Shown: positions 35,401 through 48,499, counted from the first letter of the stretch. The stretch: DNA of 64,000 nucleotides from Thunnus maccoyii (GCF_910596095.1 NC_056534.1:9426490-9490489); one strand, 5' to 3'. The notes: a model not told the origin generated them from the letters alone. A program made the numbers and translations.

Positions 35401-38400
35401 GGGTTTCTGAAAATAAAGATGCATTGAACCAAAAGATAGGCCGTGCTCGTCCATGTCTCCGTATCCGTGTGCTACAAATAGACTGTACCGTTTTGACAGA
35501 AAGAAGGTGATTTGTCCACAACCAGTTGCGTTTCAGATGAGCGAAGAATTCAGAGTCCAGACCTCCTGCTCCTTTACCGTCACCTGGTATCGACCCGTCA
35601 TCACACACCTCCCAACTGCCCCTGTGTGTGTATACAGAGACACATATATATACCAGTTTATGTTAACACACTGGTGGTAAACTGAACTGTTTCAACTGGT
35701 TTTTGTGAGTTTTTGAGAAGAATAGAACAAAAAAAACTTGACAAGTCACTAAAATGTTCTTTACAGCTGATACTTTATACCTTAACAAATGTACTTTTTC
35801 ATGTGCAGCCAAGACTTTGTCATGTTAAATTGAAGGGTGACACATGAAAGAACAAAGTCTTTATTTTTCCTTGTAGCTTACAGAGACTCCACCTACTTGA
35901 GCAGGTATGCCAGTCCTACGAACACGTTGCGTTCATGCACAAAGGAAGGAGCCGCTTCCTCGTCTGTGACGTTTCTCTTATTGCGGATAACCCCTAAAAA
36001 ACGCAAACACACAAAAACATCTTACAAAATGCTAAGTGCTCTAAAAAAACATTGTAAAGCATAACTTTCCTTATAATCACCAGTGATGAGTGTATGTATG
36101 TACCCAGTGGTGTATTGAGGCAGACACACATCAGGTCAAACCAGTAGTTTTCTACATCTTCGGCAGTGCTGAACGTGTACTGACGCCTCTCAAATGATTT
36201 GTCAGGTGACTCCGTGACCAGCCAGTAGTGAGGCTCGGCGTTGGTGGTGTCAACGATTGTGGCGTTGCGCCTCAGGTACACAAACACCTGGATCGGGGCA
36301 GATATGGAGAACGATGATGAGACAGAATTCCTTACATTTGACTGAAATTTGATTTGCTTTCACCGAGAATTCAGTAAGTTCTTGATGTTATCCATTCATG
36401 TTTGGTTTAAAACACATGTTGTAAATACTCCTTCTGATAGATATACATTTACAGATATTATACAGATATTATCCCTTTTGCTTTTTGTGGGAAATGTGCT
36501 AATTATTTGTTTTTTACCGGTGAAGCAAAAACGAACTTTTGAGGAGATTTCAGTCTTCCTTTGTTTTTAAAGTTAACTCCACATACTTGTTTAGTCTCAA
36601 AGGTGTTTTCTGATGTGTTGTCACTTTGATTTACTTCATTTTCTGTTCTAGTGGCCAAATTCTTTTTACGCAAGCAAAGAGTACTGACAAATAGATTCCT
36701 TATTCAAGTTTGTTACATTAATTGAAAGCACAAAAAACAAACAAACAAAGAAAAAAGTAAATAAAATTGTGATAAATTCTATTTTTCCACCATCCTGTGA
36801 TGTATAATTAAGCTGAAGTTTATCTTCTGGCTGATGTGTTTGTCATCTGCTTTTCCTTTTCTCATCGTTCTTATTGAGTTCATCATGTTTTATTGTATTT
36901 TTCTAAATTTATCATTTTTAATATTACCGCCACTACTTGAACTTTTGACACTTAAAACTTCCAGTGTTGAACTCCATGTTATCTGTATGTTGGTAGTTAT
37001 TCTGTTTGTGTTTTACCATGAAGGAAAATAAAAAAAACACTTAAAAATACTTACAAATGTTTTGCATTTACTCAAGTTGAGCATCAAGTGAAAATCAAAT
37101 CAAAACATTTGTCTTCACTCTCAGACATTTTGATGATATTTATTTGGTTTGGTGAAGTGATCCGTGATCACAACGTTGATTTGATCTGGTTTCTTCGTAC
37201 CTGGTCTTTCTCCTTGAATCTCTCCACTGGACCAAACTGCAGCAGACCCATGTAGACCAACCTCTGCAGGTTCTCATGGAAAGTGAAGATGTATTTCCTG
37301 ATATAAAGAACCCATAAATAAATGATTTAGAGTTATGAATATGATGTGTTATAGCGACAGACAGACAGACAGACGGAGAGAAAGTTACCGTTTATAAAGC
37401 AGCTGTCTTTTCATTCTGGCGGGCAGCGCTCTGACGAGATGGTGCTGCTTCACAGGGTCGTTCAGATATTCCTCCAGTCCATCGACCTGTGGAGTCGACA
37501 GATTGGTTAGTTGATGCGCACTTTTCCCAAATAAGATTCCATGAGTCAGACTGTATGTGTTGTATGTGCTCCATCCTTCCTCATGGGCGTACTATCACGT
37601 GCAAATAACACCTGTTTACTGCCAGCGTATGACAGTAAGTCTGCAACAGCTATTGCACATTGTGTGTTTATACTGCAAGGAAACTGGCAGTATATATCAT
37701 TTTACAACTGCACTGATTAGTCGACAGAAAATCCTGAATTCTGATAACTGATTTATTGTTTTGAGACATTTTTTAAGAAATAAATTGCCAAATTTCTCTG
37801 GTTCCAGCTTCTCAAATATGAATATTTACTGGTTTCTTTAGTCTTCTGTGATAGTAAACAGAATATCTTTGGGTTTTGGGCTGTTGGTCGGGACAAAAGC
37901 AGACGTTTGAGGAATACTACAGTATATTTGATACAGAGCGTTGTCATATATATCTGTTAGGTGTACTGTAATGTAAAGTAACAACATGATATGAGACAAA
38001 CATATCACCATGACTCTGTTGGCTCCAGTGTGTCCGTACATTCAGAGAAAAACACCTTTTCTTCCACAATGCACAGTAGGTATGGTCACGCTCACCTTAT
38101 AATTGATCTGTACGACCTGAATGAAGATGGACAGAGGAAGGCAAAGAAGCAGGTCGCCCACCATCGCCCAGCCGCTGCCAAACTCCTTGTGTATGCGAAC
38201 AGGAGGGACGAATCTCTTCCACGACTCTTCCTCTGAATACACTACAAGAAAGAAGCAGATTACAGAAAAATGAAGGTGGTTAGTAGGGGAGAAAAAAAAT
38301 GTGGAAACCTGCCCTGAAACAAGTTAATTCATTAAGAAACAAAATGGACGGTACAAAACCATTGAGTTCCCACACAACGCTCTCTTACCTTTCATGTCAG

Positions 38401-41400
38401 ACAGAAAGTGACCAGATGTCGATTTATCCTTCGGCTCCTCCTTTTCATCGCCTGATGTCACATTAGACACGGTAGAATCTACAGTTTGTGGGTCCGCAGA
38501 GCCGCTGGCAGCGTTTTCAGATGACCGAGTTTGTCCGTCTGTGTTTCTGGAGTTTTGTATGTTTTTGTTGGTGCCTGACTGATTGGAGCTGTTTGGGGGA
38601 GTCGGTGTTTGACTGGACAGGTCAGATCCGGTTGACTTGTGTTGGCACGGGTGTCCATAGATCACATACGAGAGGAAGTTATGAATAACACGCAGACGAT
38701 GCATCTTAGGTTGGAAGCCTAATGTCTTCCCTAATCCTCGAACTATAAAGGAAAGACAGAGAGAAGATACAAAGAGAAAACCTCAATACAGTACATGTAC
38801 AGTCAGTTAATAAGATAAATATGGCAGCAAAGTGGGTGAAGTTGTGGAGTCCAAATTCTAAATGTTTCTCTTGATAATAACGTCAGTTGAATTGAACAAT
38901 AATATACCTGATATCAACCATACTAGGGTTACAATGTGGAAATGATGGAAAATCATATTTAGTTTGTCACTATGGTATAAAGTGCTGAGATGATTTGTCA
39001 ATTAATCAATTAGTTCATGAACAGGAAATCAATTGGCGACTATTTTGATCATCTATTAACTGTTTTAGTCATTTTTACAGAAACAAATGCCAAATATTTG
39101 ATGGAACGTGAGAATTCGCCGCTTGTCTTCATCATATATGATGAATCACTTTGGGCTTTAGGAGGTGATAATCACAGATTTTCACTGTTTTATGGACAGT
39201 TTAAAGACTAAATGATCAATCGATAAATTGAGAAACAAAATCAACAGATTAATTGATGAGACGGTCTAATTTGTTATTTTGTATGCTGTTGCTATAGCAA
39301 AGACACCAGTCAGTGGAGTTAAATGAGAGTTATAGCGTATAGTGTAAAATAACTTGTCAGCAAGTTTTGTCACTGCAATCAGGAACAACTCAGCACCATA
39401 GTTATATAAAAATAAAACGAAATAGACCCAAAATCCTACAACTGCAAAGTGTACAATACTCACCCTCTACTGTTAGTGCACCATTAGATGCGGAGGCAAG
39501 AGATTCTTAGGCTATGTGACTGGAAACGTCCTCCCTACTGAAGTCTTTATGTATTGAGATTTGTATGTTTTACTTTTTTTAAACAATACAACATTTTTCA
39601 AAGCAGTTACTGATCGTCTGTGCTGATGGTTCAACCTCCCTGAAGCTGAACAGACTTATTATTTCCGACTAAAATAACTCGTCCCACTTTGTCTTCTATA
39701 ACACACAATCAAAGAGAACCTGGGGTGGGTCTGAACTCCTCCTCGTCTTTACTGAGCGCTCTCTTTTTTTCAGCCTTGCTTCTCTGGGTTTTAGAGGCGT
39801 TGGCGCTCGTCTCCTCGGACTCTTTTTCTTCTTCTCTGGTTTTCCCTTCAGCGTTCTGCATACTGAAGTGACCAAAATGACAAAACACAGTTGAGCTGAG
39901 GCAAGAAACAAGATACAAGACATGTTCCGGTTCTTTAACACATTAAGTTAATATAAGTCAGTAGTGAGTGTGCAGCACATTTTTATAGAAAGACACTTTT
40001 GCCTTCACAATCAACACATCTCAACCCAAACAAACACATATGGGAGGTCTTCTCCACCAACATCAAAACACCAATGTTGATTTTTCCCCTTCAGTTTGCC
40101 ACCAATCTGTATATGACTTATTTACCGTCCAGTATTTGGTTGTGCTCACCGTATAGCTGTGTACGAACTGGCGATTTTGAAGCGGACCTGCTCAATAACT
40201 CGGGTTACTATGTCATCGTTGGGCTGAACGGACGGATGGACGATCATCTCGATCTGCAGGTGGAAGAGCGTCAGACAGAGAGAGGAGACATCAACAATTA
40301 ACAAACATTCACATTTATTTTATAGACTTCTGTGTATTTATTATGTGCGTACACTTTATTTTTGTAATGTATGAGTGAATAAGTGAGTGAATGCGTAAAG
40401 CATAAAAGCTAGTAGATGCTGTGTTGCAGAGCATTTTCCAACCTTACCGAGTTTTAATGATGAAGCAATTAATCGATTAGTCAATCAACAGAAAACTATT
40501 TTAATAACTGATTGATGGTTTCAGTCAGTTTTCAAGCAAAAATGCCAAAAATTTGATGGTTCCAGCTTCTCGAATATGACAATTTTCTTTCTTTCCTTGT
40601 TTTAAATATAAAATCTTAACGTTTTAAGCTCTTTGTCAAACAAAACAAGCAAATCAATTTTTTATAACATTTCACAGACTAAATGATTAATCCTTTAATC
40701 AAGAAAATAATTAGTAGGTTAATTGACAATGAAAATAATCATTGGTTTCAGCCCTTCATTACTTTTTTAGGACAGATTCTTCTTTCAGTCGACAGTAATA
40801 TTTAAGTTGAAAATGAAACATTTTTACAGTGATGAAGCTTCACAAAAGAAAACTCACATTTCAGGAATTTGACCCTGATTTTCTAATAAAACAAAGGAAA
40901 TTGGGTTTTTTTTCATTTACAGTGTGGTTACGCTTCTCAAACTCAGGGTTGAGACCCCATTAAGGAGAACTTTGGGACCTCAAAACAGGGTCACAGACCA
41001 GAAAAGATTTCCGTAGTCTGTAATATCACCTAAATAATAATATCACCTGCTCAAAAGGCTTGTTTAAGATGAAATTTTTATGCTAAAGTTTATTCTTTGT
41101 TTTCTTTTCCTATTTCTGGATGAGCCAAACACCAATGCATCCAGACCAGTCGCTCTGCACCAGCTTTAATTAAAAACATATGTGGGTCAGAAACGAGTCT
41201 CCATAACTCCTTTGTTACACTTAACAGGCTTAAAGGAATAGTTTTATTGGTATGGTTCGAACAAAACCACATGTCGTTTCTACACTTCAGTTTTTGTACA
41301 GATTAAACAAGCAAGAACAGATCCAGACTAGCTGTTTCCACCTGTTTCTAGTCTTTATGCTAAGCTAACTGGCTTTAGTCTAAATAACTGCATTTAGGCT

Positions 41401-44400
41401 AAAAATCATTTATTTTTTGTAGCCAGTAGTTTTATTTTATCAGAGGCAGTGGATACAATGACTACAGGCTTGGAAACGTCATGTGTGGTGAGTGCGTGTA
41501 CCTTCTTGGTGATCCCGTCCTGTATGACAGTGGTCGTGTAAATCTTTAGCAAGCCCTCTCTCGCCAGACAGTGGACCAGACGTAAAATAGTCTTCTTGCA
41601 GCACTTTGAGCTGACTCCATCCTGCTTCTCTTCGTCATTAATCATCTTCTGAAGCCTGGAGAAAGACAGAATATGTTGACATTTTTGTTCCCTCTCATGT
41701 TGGGCAATAAAATGCAATTCTTTTGAATTAAATGAGAAGATTAATGCAAACTGACGGGAAAAGGCCCTCTATGATTTTCAAGCTGCGCACAGCCTCAACA
41801 ATCAGGTTCTTCCTCTTTAAGAGGCGGTAGGTCTCATGAGACCTCTCGATAGCTCTTCTGGATTTTTTACTCCTGGACGCCTGCACCAATCAGAGAGAGG
41901 AGGGGGGGTTAAGCTCTTATGTTTGACATTAACCTACACATCTCAAACAGCTGAAATCAACCCTTCAGACTGACCTTCCGCTGATAAACATCTTCAACAA
42001 CCACAATGTTGTTTTCTGTTGACTTATTGGCTTCGTTAGATGCTTCACTCTGAAGGAAAGGACTGCACGGTTTTGAGTTGGACCTTTCCTCCTCCTCGAC
42101 CGGAGCTTGCTCTGAAAGACGAGACAGTTCAAAATGAAATAAACAAAGGTGAACACATATGATATATAATCAGCCTCATGGAAAAGTACTTTTTAACTCT
42201 GAAGTAATCACAGTAACAAACACAGTTACAAATGCATGCCACCTACCAGCCCCTCTACAGCTAACTAATTAATCTTTATATGTTACATCTTGCTTGCAAC
42301 CAGCGGAGACTCCAGGGAGTCACACCGCCTAGCCAAGAAATATGCTGCGTTCAGGTCACCAGACAGCTCAAGATGAGTGAGGGTTAAAAACACTGTGCAT
42401 CGACAACATAACACTTTATCCATTTAATCTGGGTTTAATCATCATGAACGACAGACTCTGGCTGACATGAAGCGTCCCTATTTGCTAGATTTTCAATCAC
42501 TTCCATATTAGGAAGAAACATGCTGAACTTTCACAACATTCAGTTTCCCAGGTATAAATATGACTTAGAAGTATGTGTGAGAGCTATTTACAAGCTCCGA
42601 TATGATATAAAAACACAAAACCCTGGTCTTATTTACACACTATGTATTTTTAAGGATTAAACACACAATATATGTCATGTTAATTAATGAGCTTTAGAGG
42701 TGCTGGTAGGCAGATTTTGTCACCTTTGGACAGAGTCAGCCGAGCTGCCCGTAGCTTCACACCTGTATTTGTATTGACCTTCTCATTGGCAAGACAGTGA
42801 GTACACCTATTTCACAACATTTTGAGCTAATCCTTTAAATTTGATTACATATGGTTGAAGTCATTCATGCTCGTGACTGACAGCTCTGTCCTAGATATTA
42901 AAGCCCAACTGGATTTATGCTGCAGTTACCAATATCCATATTTGGCCTTTCTGCACTGCAATGTTTTGTTACAGCCGATATACCAACCCAGCTTTACAAT
43001 ATGAAGAATTTGTTTCTTCCATGTTTGTATGTCTTGTTAAGATACAGTTTCAAGCCAGAAATCAAGTTTAGGACATGACTTTCCTATAAAGTTAGACCCT
43101 CTCGTTTCTCACCTGATCTTAGATCAGACACTGAGTCAGCTGTCATACTGGTCCCAGCTGGGGTTTCACCTGAACGATGACAGAAATTAGAGAAGAGGGT
43201 GGTTACAAAGTCCTGTTTAAGTCACATCTGTTGTGAATGTGCAAAGGTTTTATGAGTATTCACATTCAGCGGTAGTAGGTTGTATGATGGAGGTCTCAGG
43301 TTGTGTCTGTTTCGTTGTCACGCTGCCTTTCTTCCCTGCCGTCTTTCTTCCTGCTCCTGACTTTCCTCTTGCTTTAACTCCGTCTCCATCCAACACTTCA
43401 TCACCCGCATCCGATCTATCAAAACTCATCTCCCCAGCTTCCTCCTCCTCTTTATCTCTGCCTGCTTTCTGAGTCTTCTTTGCAGCTGGAGTTCTGGTGT
43501 TTTCCTTTGCTGTCGACTTTGAGGTCGACGGTGTTTTAAGGGAAGCGGATGCGGCGCTTGATGTCTGTGGTGCAGAAGAGTAGAGCAGCTTCTTGCGTTC
43601 CTGCTCCTTAGCAACCAGCTGAAGTTGATCACTCACACCCACGAACCTGTCAGAACACATGAACAGAACAGTATTTGTCACACATGTTTGATTGATGTGA
43701 CATGGCTTTAATGTGTCTACATCTGTTTATAGATACACACTTATGGCTAATAAATTTCGTAGTCCTCTGCCGACCCTCATCCTCCATGAATCCCTGCAGG
43801 GTGAAAGACATCACACACATGAAATGATTGACCAGAAAAAACACCAAAAAAAAACTTACAAAGTAATACCATATGTAATAAAACATCCCTACATTAAATA
43901 CTACCTAATACTATACTGACATATATGTTGTGGCTGCACTTTGTGGCGCTACCTTCAATTGTATTATATTGAAATTCATTTCTTGTACTTTGTTCACCTA
44001 ATTTACATCTACAGAGAAGCAAAAATAAAGAATATACAATAAGAAACCACAAGAGAAATAGATTTTTGGTTGGTGCCAACAAAATTAATTCTCTATATTA
44101 ACAGTCTTGGCCTTACCTTGATCGTACCATCCCTCTCCATCTTTCGGCAGAGCATACGAGATTCCAGCTTTCCGACGTTCATTCTGACCCCTAAACTACT
44201 CTGAGCGATTCCCTTTGTACCACAGGATAAAACTACATGAAAAAAGAGACAGGCAAGTGTTAATAAATAAAATGAGTCATTTGGAGGTGAGGAAAGTTAC
44301 TTTTGGAGCATTACAGTAAGACTGCAGTAGATAACAACTGAACAAAATGTCTAAAAATAGATTTATTTCCTTCTGTTCCTTTGAGAAGGTCAACAAACAT

Positions 44401-47400
44401 ACCGAGATGATAGGCCTGCGACAGGAAATCTTTCTCCATGATCCGCCCCAGCGGAGGGAAAGATCTTAGTCTCGCTCCAGTTTCATCCTCTTCCTCCTCG
44501 TCCTCATCGTCATCATCATCAGTAACGCCCTTCTTTGTGTATGGCTTTAACAGTTTCAAACAGCGCACGAGCACTTTGTTACCTGGAACACACAAGTAAA
44601 TAAATAATGCAGCGCACGCGTAAGGCACATGGCAAAAACATGACTGAATGTAATCATGTCAGCTGTGAGCATGTTTGCAGCATCGTTAACATCACGTCAC
44701 TATTTCTAAAATGAAATACTGAGTTTCTAGCTAGTGACTTTATGAACTTTGTCATATTATTTGTTTTATCATCTCATTAAACTACACCTACAAAAAACAT
44801 ACTTTTCATAAGAGCAGCAAAGTTTTGTGTGCCACAGTATAACTGAAACGAAGTTAATCAATAATGGGATTATGGGAAACACTTCTGATAATCCAGTGAT
44901 TGTTTCAATAGTTTTTTCAAACAAATATGCCACAATTCTTTAATCCAAAGATGCAAATAGTTTGGAAAAATATCTGAAGGAGCATGCAACATATTCTTGG
45001 ACTGTGTATTGTTCTATTTCTGTGATCTGCCAGAAGGAATAACAGGAAGTGACCTTCCTTCCTTCTGAAAATATCTGCTGAGAAGAACAAGAAAATAACT
45101 TGTAAGGGTTTACAGATCCACAGCGGATAGCCGGCTTGAAATTATCAAAGAGATTCATAGGATGGAAAGTCTTTTCTACTTAAACCTGAGAAATCATTTG
45201 TATAATACAAAAACGATGTATGATGATGTGATATATTCATTAGAATAATGAACGTGGCTGTTGGTTTGCCTCTCTTACAATTTCATTTATCTTCTTTTTT
45301 TGCTCTATACTTTACTAACCATGTACAGCTATATGAAGACTCGCTACCCATAATATATAATGTTTGTGATACAGATGTCATGGTGCCTTGTAATAATGTT
45401 GCTTGTGCTGTTGTTGAAAAGATTAACAGGCTTGAGCTTCTCAAATGTGAAGATTTGCTGCTTCCCTTTGTTTTAAATGATGGTGAACTAAATATCTTTG
45501 GGTTTGGACTGTAAGTCAAACAAAACCAACTATTTAGAGACGTCACCATTGGCTCTGGGAACTTGTTAAGGGATATTTTCATAACTTTTTGACATTTAAT
45601 AGAGCAAACTTTGAAATATAAATCGGTAGATTCATCTGTAACGAAAGTAATTGCTAGTTGCAGCCTTTCTTTTCTTTCAGTGGTACTTTACCTTTTTTGT
45701 CGAGGCAAGGCCCGCCGGTGGGCTCCAAGTCCTCCAGAGGGTAACGGCAAAACTCCACCAACTTCGCAGTTCGCATGTAGTGAAATACACGCTTAAAAGT
45801 ACAATCACTCACATTCTACAAGAAAACAAACAATTATTAACACAAAGACGAATACACGGAGAGCAACAACCACCTAACGCTCGTACAGAGATACTCACAA
45901 GTTGTTCTCTGAGCGCCATCAAAGTGGCGATCTGGCCAGGTGACTGCTGGAGATGGTTGGACACGTACTCCATCAGGATGTCGTACTTTGTCCTCCTGAA
46001 AGAACAAAAGGGTTTAAGGGGACTTGATTTCTCAATCAATCCGCTGGCGCCCCAATAAGTAGCTTTTTGTCAAAAGTGCAGTTTTCTCAACATGCTATGT
46101 GTCCCATATTACACACACTGCTTCCAAAATCATTGGTCTTCCAAACCCTAACCTCCAAGATCTCAATAACAGAGCAGTGGAATATTGTTGTATGAGTCAC
46201 AGTTCAAAAAACTCCTTAATTATCTTATACTGGCTCTTTATGTAGCCCCTCAGTTCAGCCTCTGTCTGAAACAGGCTCCTGTCTCTTTAAGGCCCCCTCG
46301 TGATGAGCCCACTCTGTTCTGATTGGTTTCCTACCAGAAACTGCCCCTCCCCGGAAATATGAGAGTGGATAATGTGAACATCTCAACAACCTTAGGGACA
46401 AAGGCTACCAAACGGACGGCCAGTCTGTGGGCATGTGCGAACGATCTGATGTCATCTCGAGGAGGAAGTAGAGGTGACATTGCAAACAAAGTGTTCAGAG
46501 TAGGTCGAAATCTGGGCTTTTGGCTTGCAGGGAGCATTTTAACATACGTTCACCTCATGTTTTGGAACTTTGACCATGTTTGACATAGACATCAAACAAC
46601 ATAACAGTATAAAAACAACAGAAAATGATATGTCCCCTTTAATACAATAAGAGAAATTGCGGTAATGTTAAGTCCAGAACAGTAGAACAGTGTTGAGAAT
46701 TAAACAGACCTGTTGATGTGGAAGCGTTTGAGCAGCAGAAGGATGGAGTGTTGCTGTTGTCCTGAATTCAGTCGTGTGGCTTGAGACTGCATGCTGATAA
46801 GTCCATGTCTAACAAGAGATTTCCTCATGTAGTGCAACTTTCGAGCATCGATCCTGTGAGAAAATAACACTGCCTGTTAATGGTGACCATTGAAGTCCCT
46901 GCTGGTAACACGGTGTAACAGCAACAACACCGTGCTAAACGAGTGTGTGTGTGTCTCGTACTTGAAGGAGGACCCGTGCAGGTCTCTCTGTAGCTCCCCC
47001 TGCCAGCGTGCTCGGCCCACTCGTTCCAACACGCAGTAAGAGTCGTCGGTGAGTTTCAAATCAGGATCGCTCTCAGGACCAATCAGAGTCCGAAATCGCA
47101 GCTTCTGAGACGCCACAACTACAAGCTTTCGCCCGTATCTGAAAAGGTGAGGTGTGGAAAGAGGGGAGAACAACTTTGTCAGTCAAATGACTGTAAATAA
47201 ATTCATCTAAGAGATCAATACATGAGGTGATTCCTTTTGCTGTATTTCAACATCTTTTTTTCCTGACTTTGTTCAAGAGAATATGGATAAAGCCTACAAA
47301 CCTTTTCAAAGCCTCCTCCAGGCTCACCAACGGGGTGACAGACTTGGAGCGGACGAGCTTTGTGATGTCTCTCCTCTCTTTGAACAAGGCACACGAGCCC

Positions 47401-47938
47401 TGTATCCCATCCTTGTTTTCAGGAACAATTTGGACCGGGTAGACATCTTTCTTTGTGTCAGAAAACCCTGATGCGGTTTCAGTCCCCCCTTCTGAATCAG
47501 TTTCTTTATACCTGAAAATACACACTTAGAACATAAGTCGGAGCAGAAAAAAAAAAGGCACATGGAACATGAAATTAGGGCTGCAACTAGGGCTGGACAA
47601 TATATCAATATTATATTGATATCATGATATGAGACTAGATATCATCTTAGATTTTGGATATCGTAATATCATGATATAGCATAAGTGTTGTCTGTAACAG
47701 TAAAGTGATGTCATTTTCTGAACTTACCAGACTGTTCTATTATTTGCCTTTACCCACATAGTCATTAGAGCTCAGCCCTAGCTGCAATTAACAATAATTT
47801 TCAATATTGATTAATCTGACTGACAGACTGCACACCAAGACTTTTTTTGTTGCATTATCCATCACATCTGTGATATTCATAATATTTTGAATGTATGTAA
47901 CTTAGCCTTTAACTGCATTGTTTCTTTTGCTTTTTGTC

Positions 47939-47974
<36 letters not shown>

Positions 47975-48499
47975 GATTAATCGATTAGTTGTTTGGGCTA
48001 TAAAATGTATGAAATTGGGAAAAATGTCTCTGTTCCCTCAAATGTCTTGTTTTGTATTCAGTTTATTGTTATAGAGGATTAAAGAAACATGAAAATATTA
48101 ACATTTGAGAAGCTGCAACCAGAGTATTTGAAAGTCTTAAAAAAAATGACTCAACGATTAATTAAAAGCTAGGTGTATTGAGTCAAACTAAGTGGGGAAA
48201 ATAGCTTTTAATTTCTCTTTTTTAAATCTGTGATGAGCCCTTTATTAGTAACGCTGTAAACCAGAATAATAAACTCACCTGTCATACAGTATAACATCTT
48301 CTCTCTCTTGTGGGAGTTGGTAGAACTTCAGGTCGGTGTTGCTGATAAGTGACCTCCAGATAAGCTCCTTGGTGCCATCGTCGAGCTTCAGGGGAAACTT
48401 GGGCTTTCTATCTTCAAGTCGTATCCACAAAGTAGGAATAGTTATCCCGTCCAGCCCCTCCAAAGCCACTTCATCCTCAACTATACTCAACGGATCCAT
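24813..48499 (-). CDS. gtf3c1: General transcription factor 3C subunit 1 (TFIIIC largest subunit), complete
   Basis: TFIIIC binds the internal B box of tRNA and similar promoters in the nucleus and recruits TFIIIB and RNA polymerase III. This subunit contacts the B box. I placed 40 coding exons; all splice phases agree and sum to 6,741 nt, giving 2,246 aa against about 2,100 in mammals. The start is the ATG at 48499, where [18 protein letters not shown] aligns with the mammalian N-terminus; an upstream GTG is not needed. The C-terminus ends AFYEPT-like ([11 protein letters not shown]) as in mammals. The extra length lies mainly in charged, low-complexity parts of exons 34 and 38. Exon coordinates are in the four block entries. 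Introns are full of dispersed repeats. Confidence 0.95.
25757..26090. repeat. Dispersed repeat family R1 in gtf3c1 intron 39
   Basis: It begins with CTAAGGCTGCAACTCATGAT and carries landmarks shared with other copies in this window (TTAATTGTTTGG, AAAGACATTCAGTTTACT, GAGAAGCTGGAATCAGA). Other copies or fragments are at about 29470-29720, 37740-37925, 38985-39262, 40455-40760, 45410-45660, 47575-48175, 51340-51535 and 61138-61482. I cannot name the family. Confidence 0.65.
27870..28170. repeat. Dispersed repeat with AAACCTGG motifs in gtf3c1 intron 37
   Basis: Repeated AAACCTGG / CCAGGTTT motifs in both orientations (27945, 27990, 28070, 28130) suggest a short inverted-repeat element. The open frame 27866-28156 is inside it and not a gene. 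Confidence 0.4.
29782..30302. mobile_element. Harbinger-like MITE, 521 bp, in gtf3c1 intron 34
   Basis: The left end GACCGTATTCAGACCAAATC and the reverse complement of the right end GGCTGTATTCAGACCAAATC form terminal inverted repeats of about 29 bases with two mismatches. Both sides carry TTA (29779-29781 and 30303-30305), the target duplication of PIF/Harbinger elements. The inside is GC-rich for this region and has CCAAT-box and TGACGTC sequences near 30110-30145, but no transposase. A fragment of the same family in reverse orientation lies at about 57180-57360. Confidence 0.8.
32380..32417. repeat. (GT)n microsatellite in gtf3c1 intron 30
   Basis: Perfect GT/TG run of 38 bases. Confidence 0.95.
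32455..32640. repeat. Dispersed repeat family R2 in gtf3c1 intron 30
   Basis: Landmarks are GTGAGCTTTAGAGGTGCT, GGACAGAGCCAGGCTAGCTG, TCTTTATGCTAAG and GTAGCTTCATCTCATA. Other copies are at about 41225-41400, 42680-42840, 52680-52915 (reverse) and 53385-53535. No coding potential is supported. Confidence 0.65.
32812..32868. repeat. Perfect 25-bp hairpin in gtf3c1 intron 30
   Basis: The arms 32812-32836 and 32844-32868 are exact reverse complements with a 7-base loop of mostly T. The stem is about 50% GC, unlike the surrounding AT-rich sequence. Confidence 0.9.
33184..38241 (-). CDS. gtf3c1: gtf3c1 exons 18-30 (conserved core)
   Basis: Exons: 38096-38241, 37389-37486, 37201-37297, 36104-36287, 35897-35993, 35489-35621, 35319-35406, 34877-34941, 34545-34653, 34312-34454, 33563-33705, 33401-33485, 33184-33296. 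Strong matches to the mammalian protein include [20 protein letters not shown] (exon 18), [18 protein letters not shown] (exon 21), [14 protein letters not shown] (exon 23), [19 protein letters not shown] (exon 28) and [12 protein letters not shown] (exon 29). Exon 26 is a basic stretch ([16 protein letters not shown]) that could act in nuclear import. Exon 30 opens [13 protein letters not shown]. Confidence 0.9.
37363..37378. repeat. Short (GACA)n run
   Basis: About four GACA units just left of exon 20 of gtf3c1, 3' of the exon 19 acceptor region on the plus strand. Confidence 0.7.
38389..43646 (-). CDS. gtf3c1: gtf3c1 exons 10-17 (variable linker and second conserved block)
   Basis: Exons: 43264-43646, 43113-43169, 41975-42111, 41756-41880, 41502-41655, 40150-40253, 39720-39862, 38389-38742. 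Exon 10 codes a Ser/Thr/Lys-rich, probably disordered linker. Exons 13-15 are conserved ([52 protein letters not shown]). Exon 16 is a charged linker with a poor donor, GTTCTC, and is the exon end I trust least. Exon 17 codes [20 protein letters not shown] and then a disordered stretch. Exons 11 and 16 have little similarity to mammals, and their boundaries rest on splice signals and phase. Confidence 0.8.
43741..48499 (-). CDS. gtf3c1: gtf3c1 exons 1-9 (B-block-binding region)
   Basis: Exons: 48279-48499, 47302-47511, 46962-47138, 46710-46853, 45899-45995, 45692-45815, 44403-44582, 44117-44232, 43741-43793. They code residues 1 to about 441. The most recognisable stretches are [15 protein letters not shown] (exon 2), [15 protein letters not shown] (exon 3) and the B-block_TFIIIC-type winged-helix segment of exon 4, with [14 protein letters not shown] followed by [13 protein letters not shown] in exon 5. 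Exon 7 has an acidic run ([13 protein letters not shown]) where mammals also have one. Exon 9 codes [16 protein letters not shown]. Exon 2 uses the weaker donor GTTTGT. Confidence 0.9.
46200..46640. repeat. Dispersed repeat in gtf3c1 intron 4
   Basis: The outer parts (CTTATACTGGCTCTTTATG, CCCCTCAGTTCA, and at the right GATATGTCCCCTTTAA) match 11391-11612 and 17571-17695. Those copies lack the middle 300 or so bases. The plus-strand open frame 46323-46583 lies in this middle part and shows no known domain. Confidence 0.6.
47575..48175. repeat. Repeat family R1 with a nested GGGCTGGRCAATAT element and (TCTA)n
   Basis: The R1 start (AGGGCTGCAACTA) is interrupted at about 47590-47780 by a second repeat opening GGGCTGGACAATATATC and ending CTCAGCCCTA. 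R1 then resumes (GCTGCAATTAAC). A TCTA tetranucleotide run lies at 47940-47974. Confidence 0.65.

Noticed and set aside
39464-39530. Possible extra gtf3c1 exon with a good donor (GTGAGTATT)
   Set aside because: All three frames between the nearest acceptor and the donor contain stops.
46323-46583. 86-codon plus-strand frame in gtf3c1 intron 4
   Set aside because: It lies in the middle of a dispersed repeat and has no domain. Other copies lack this middle part.
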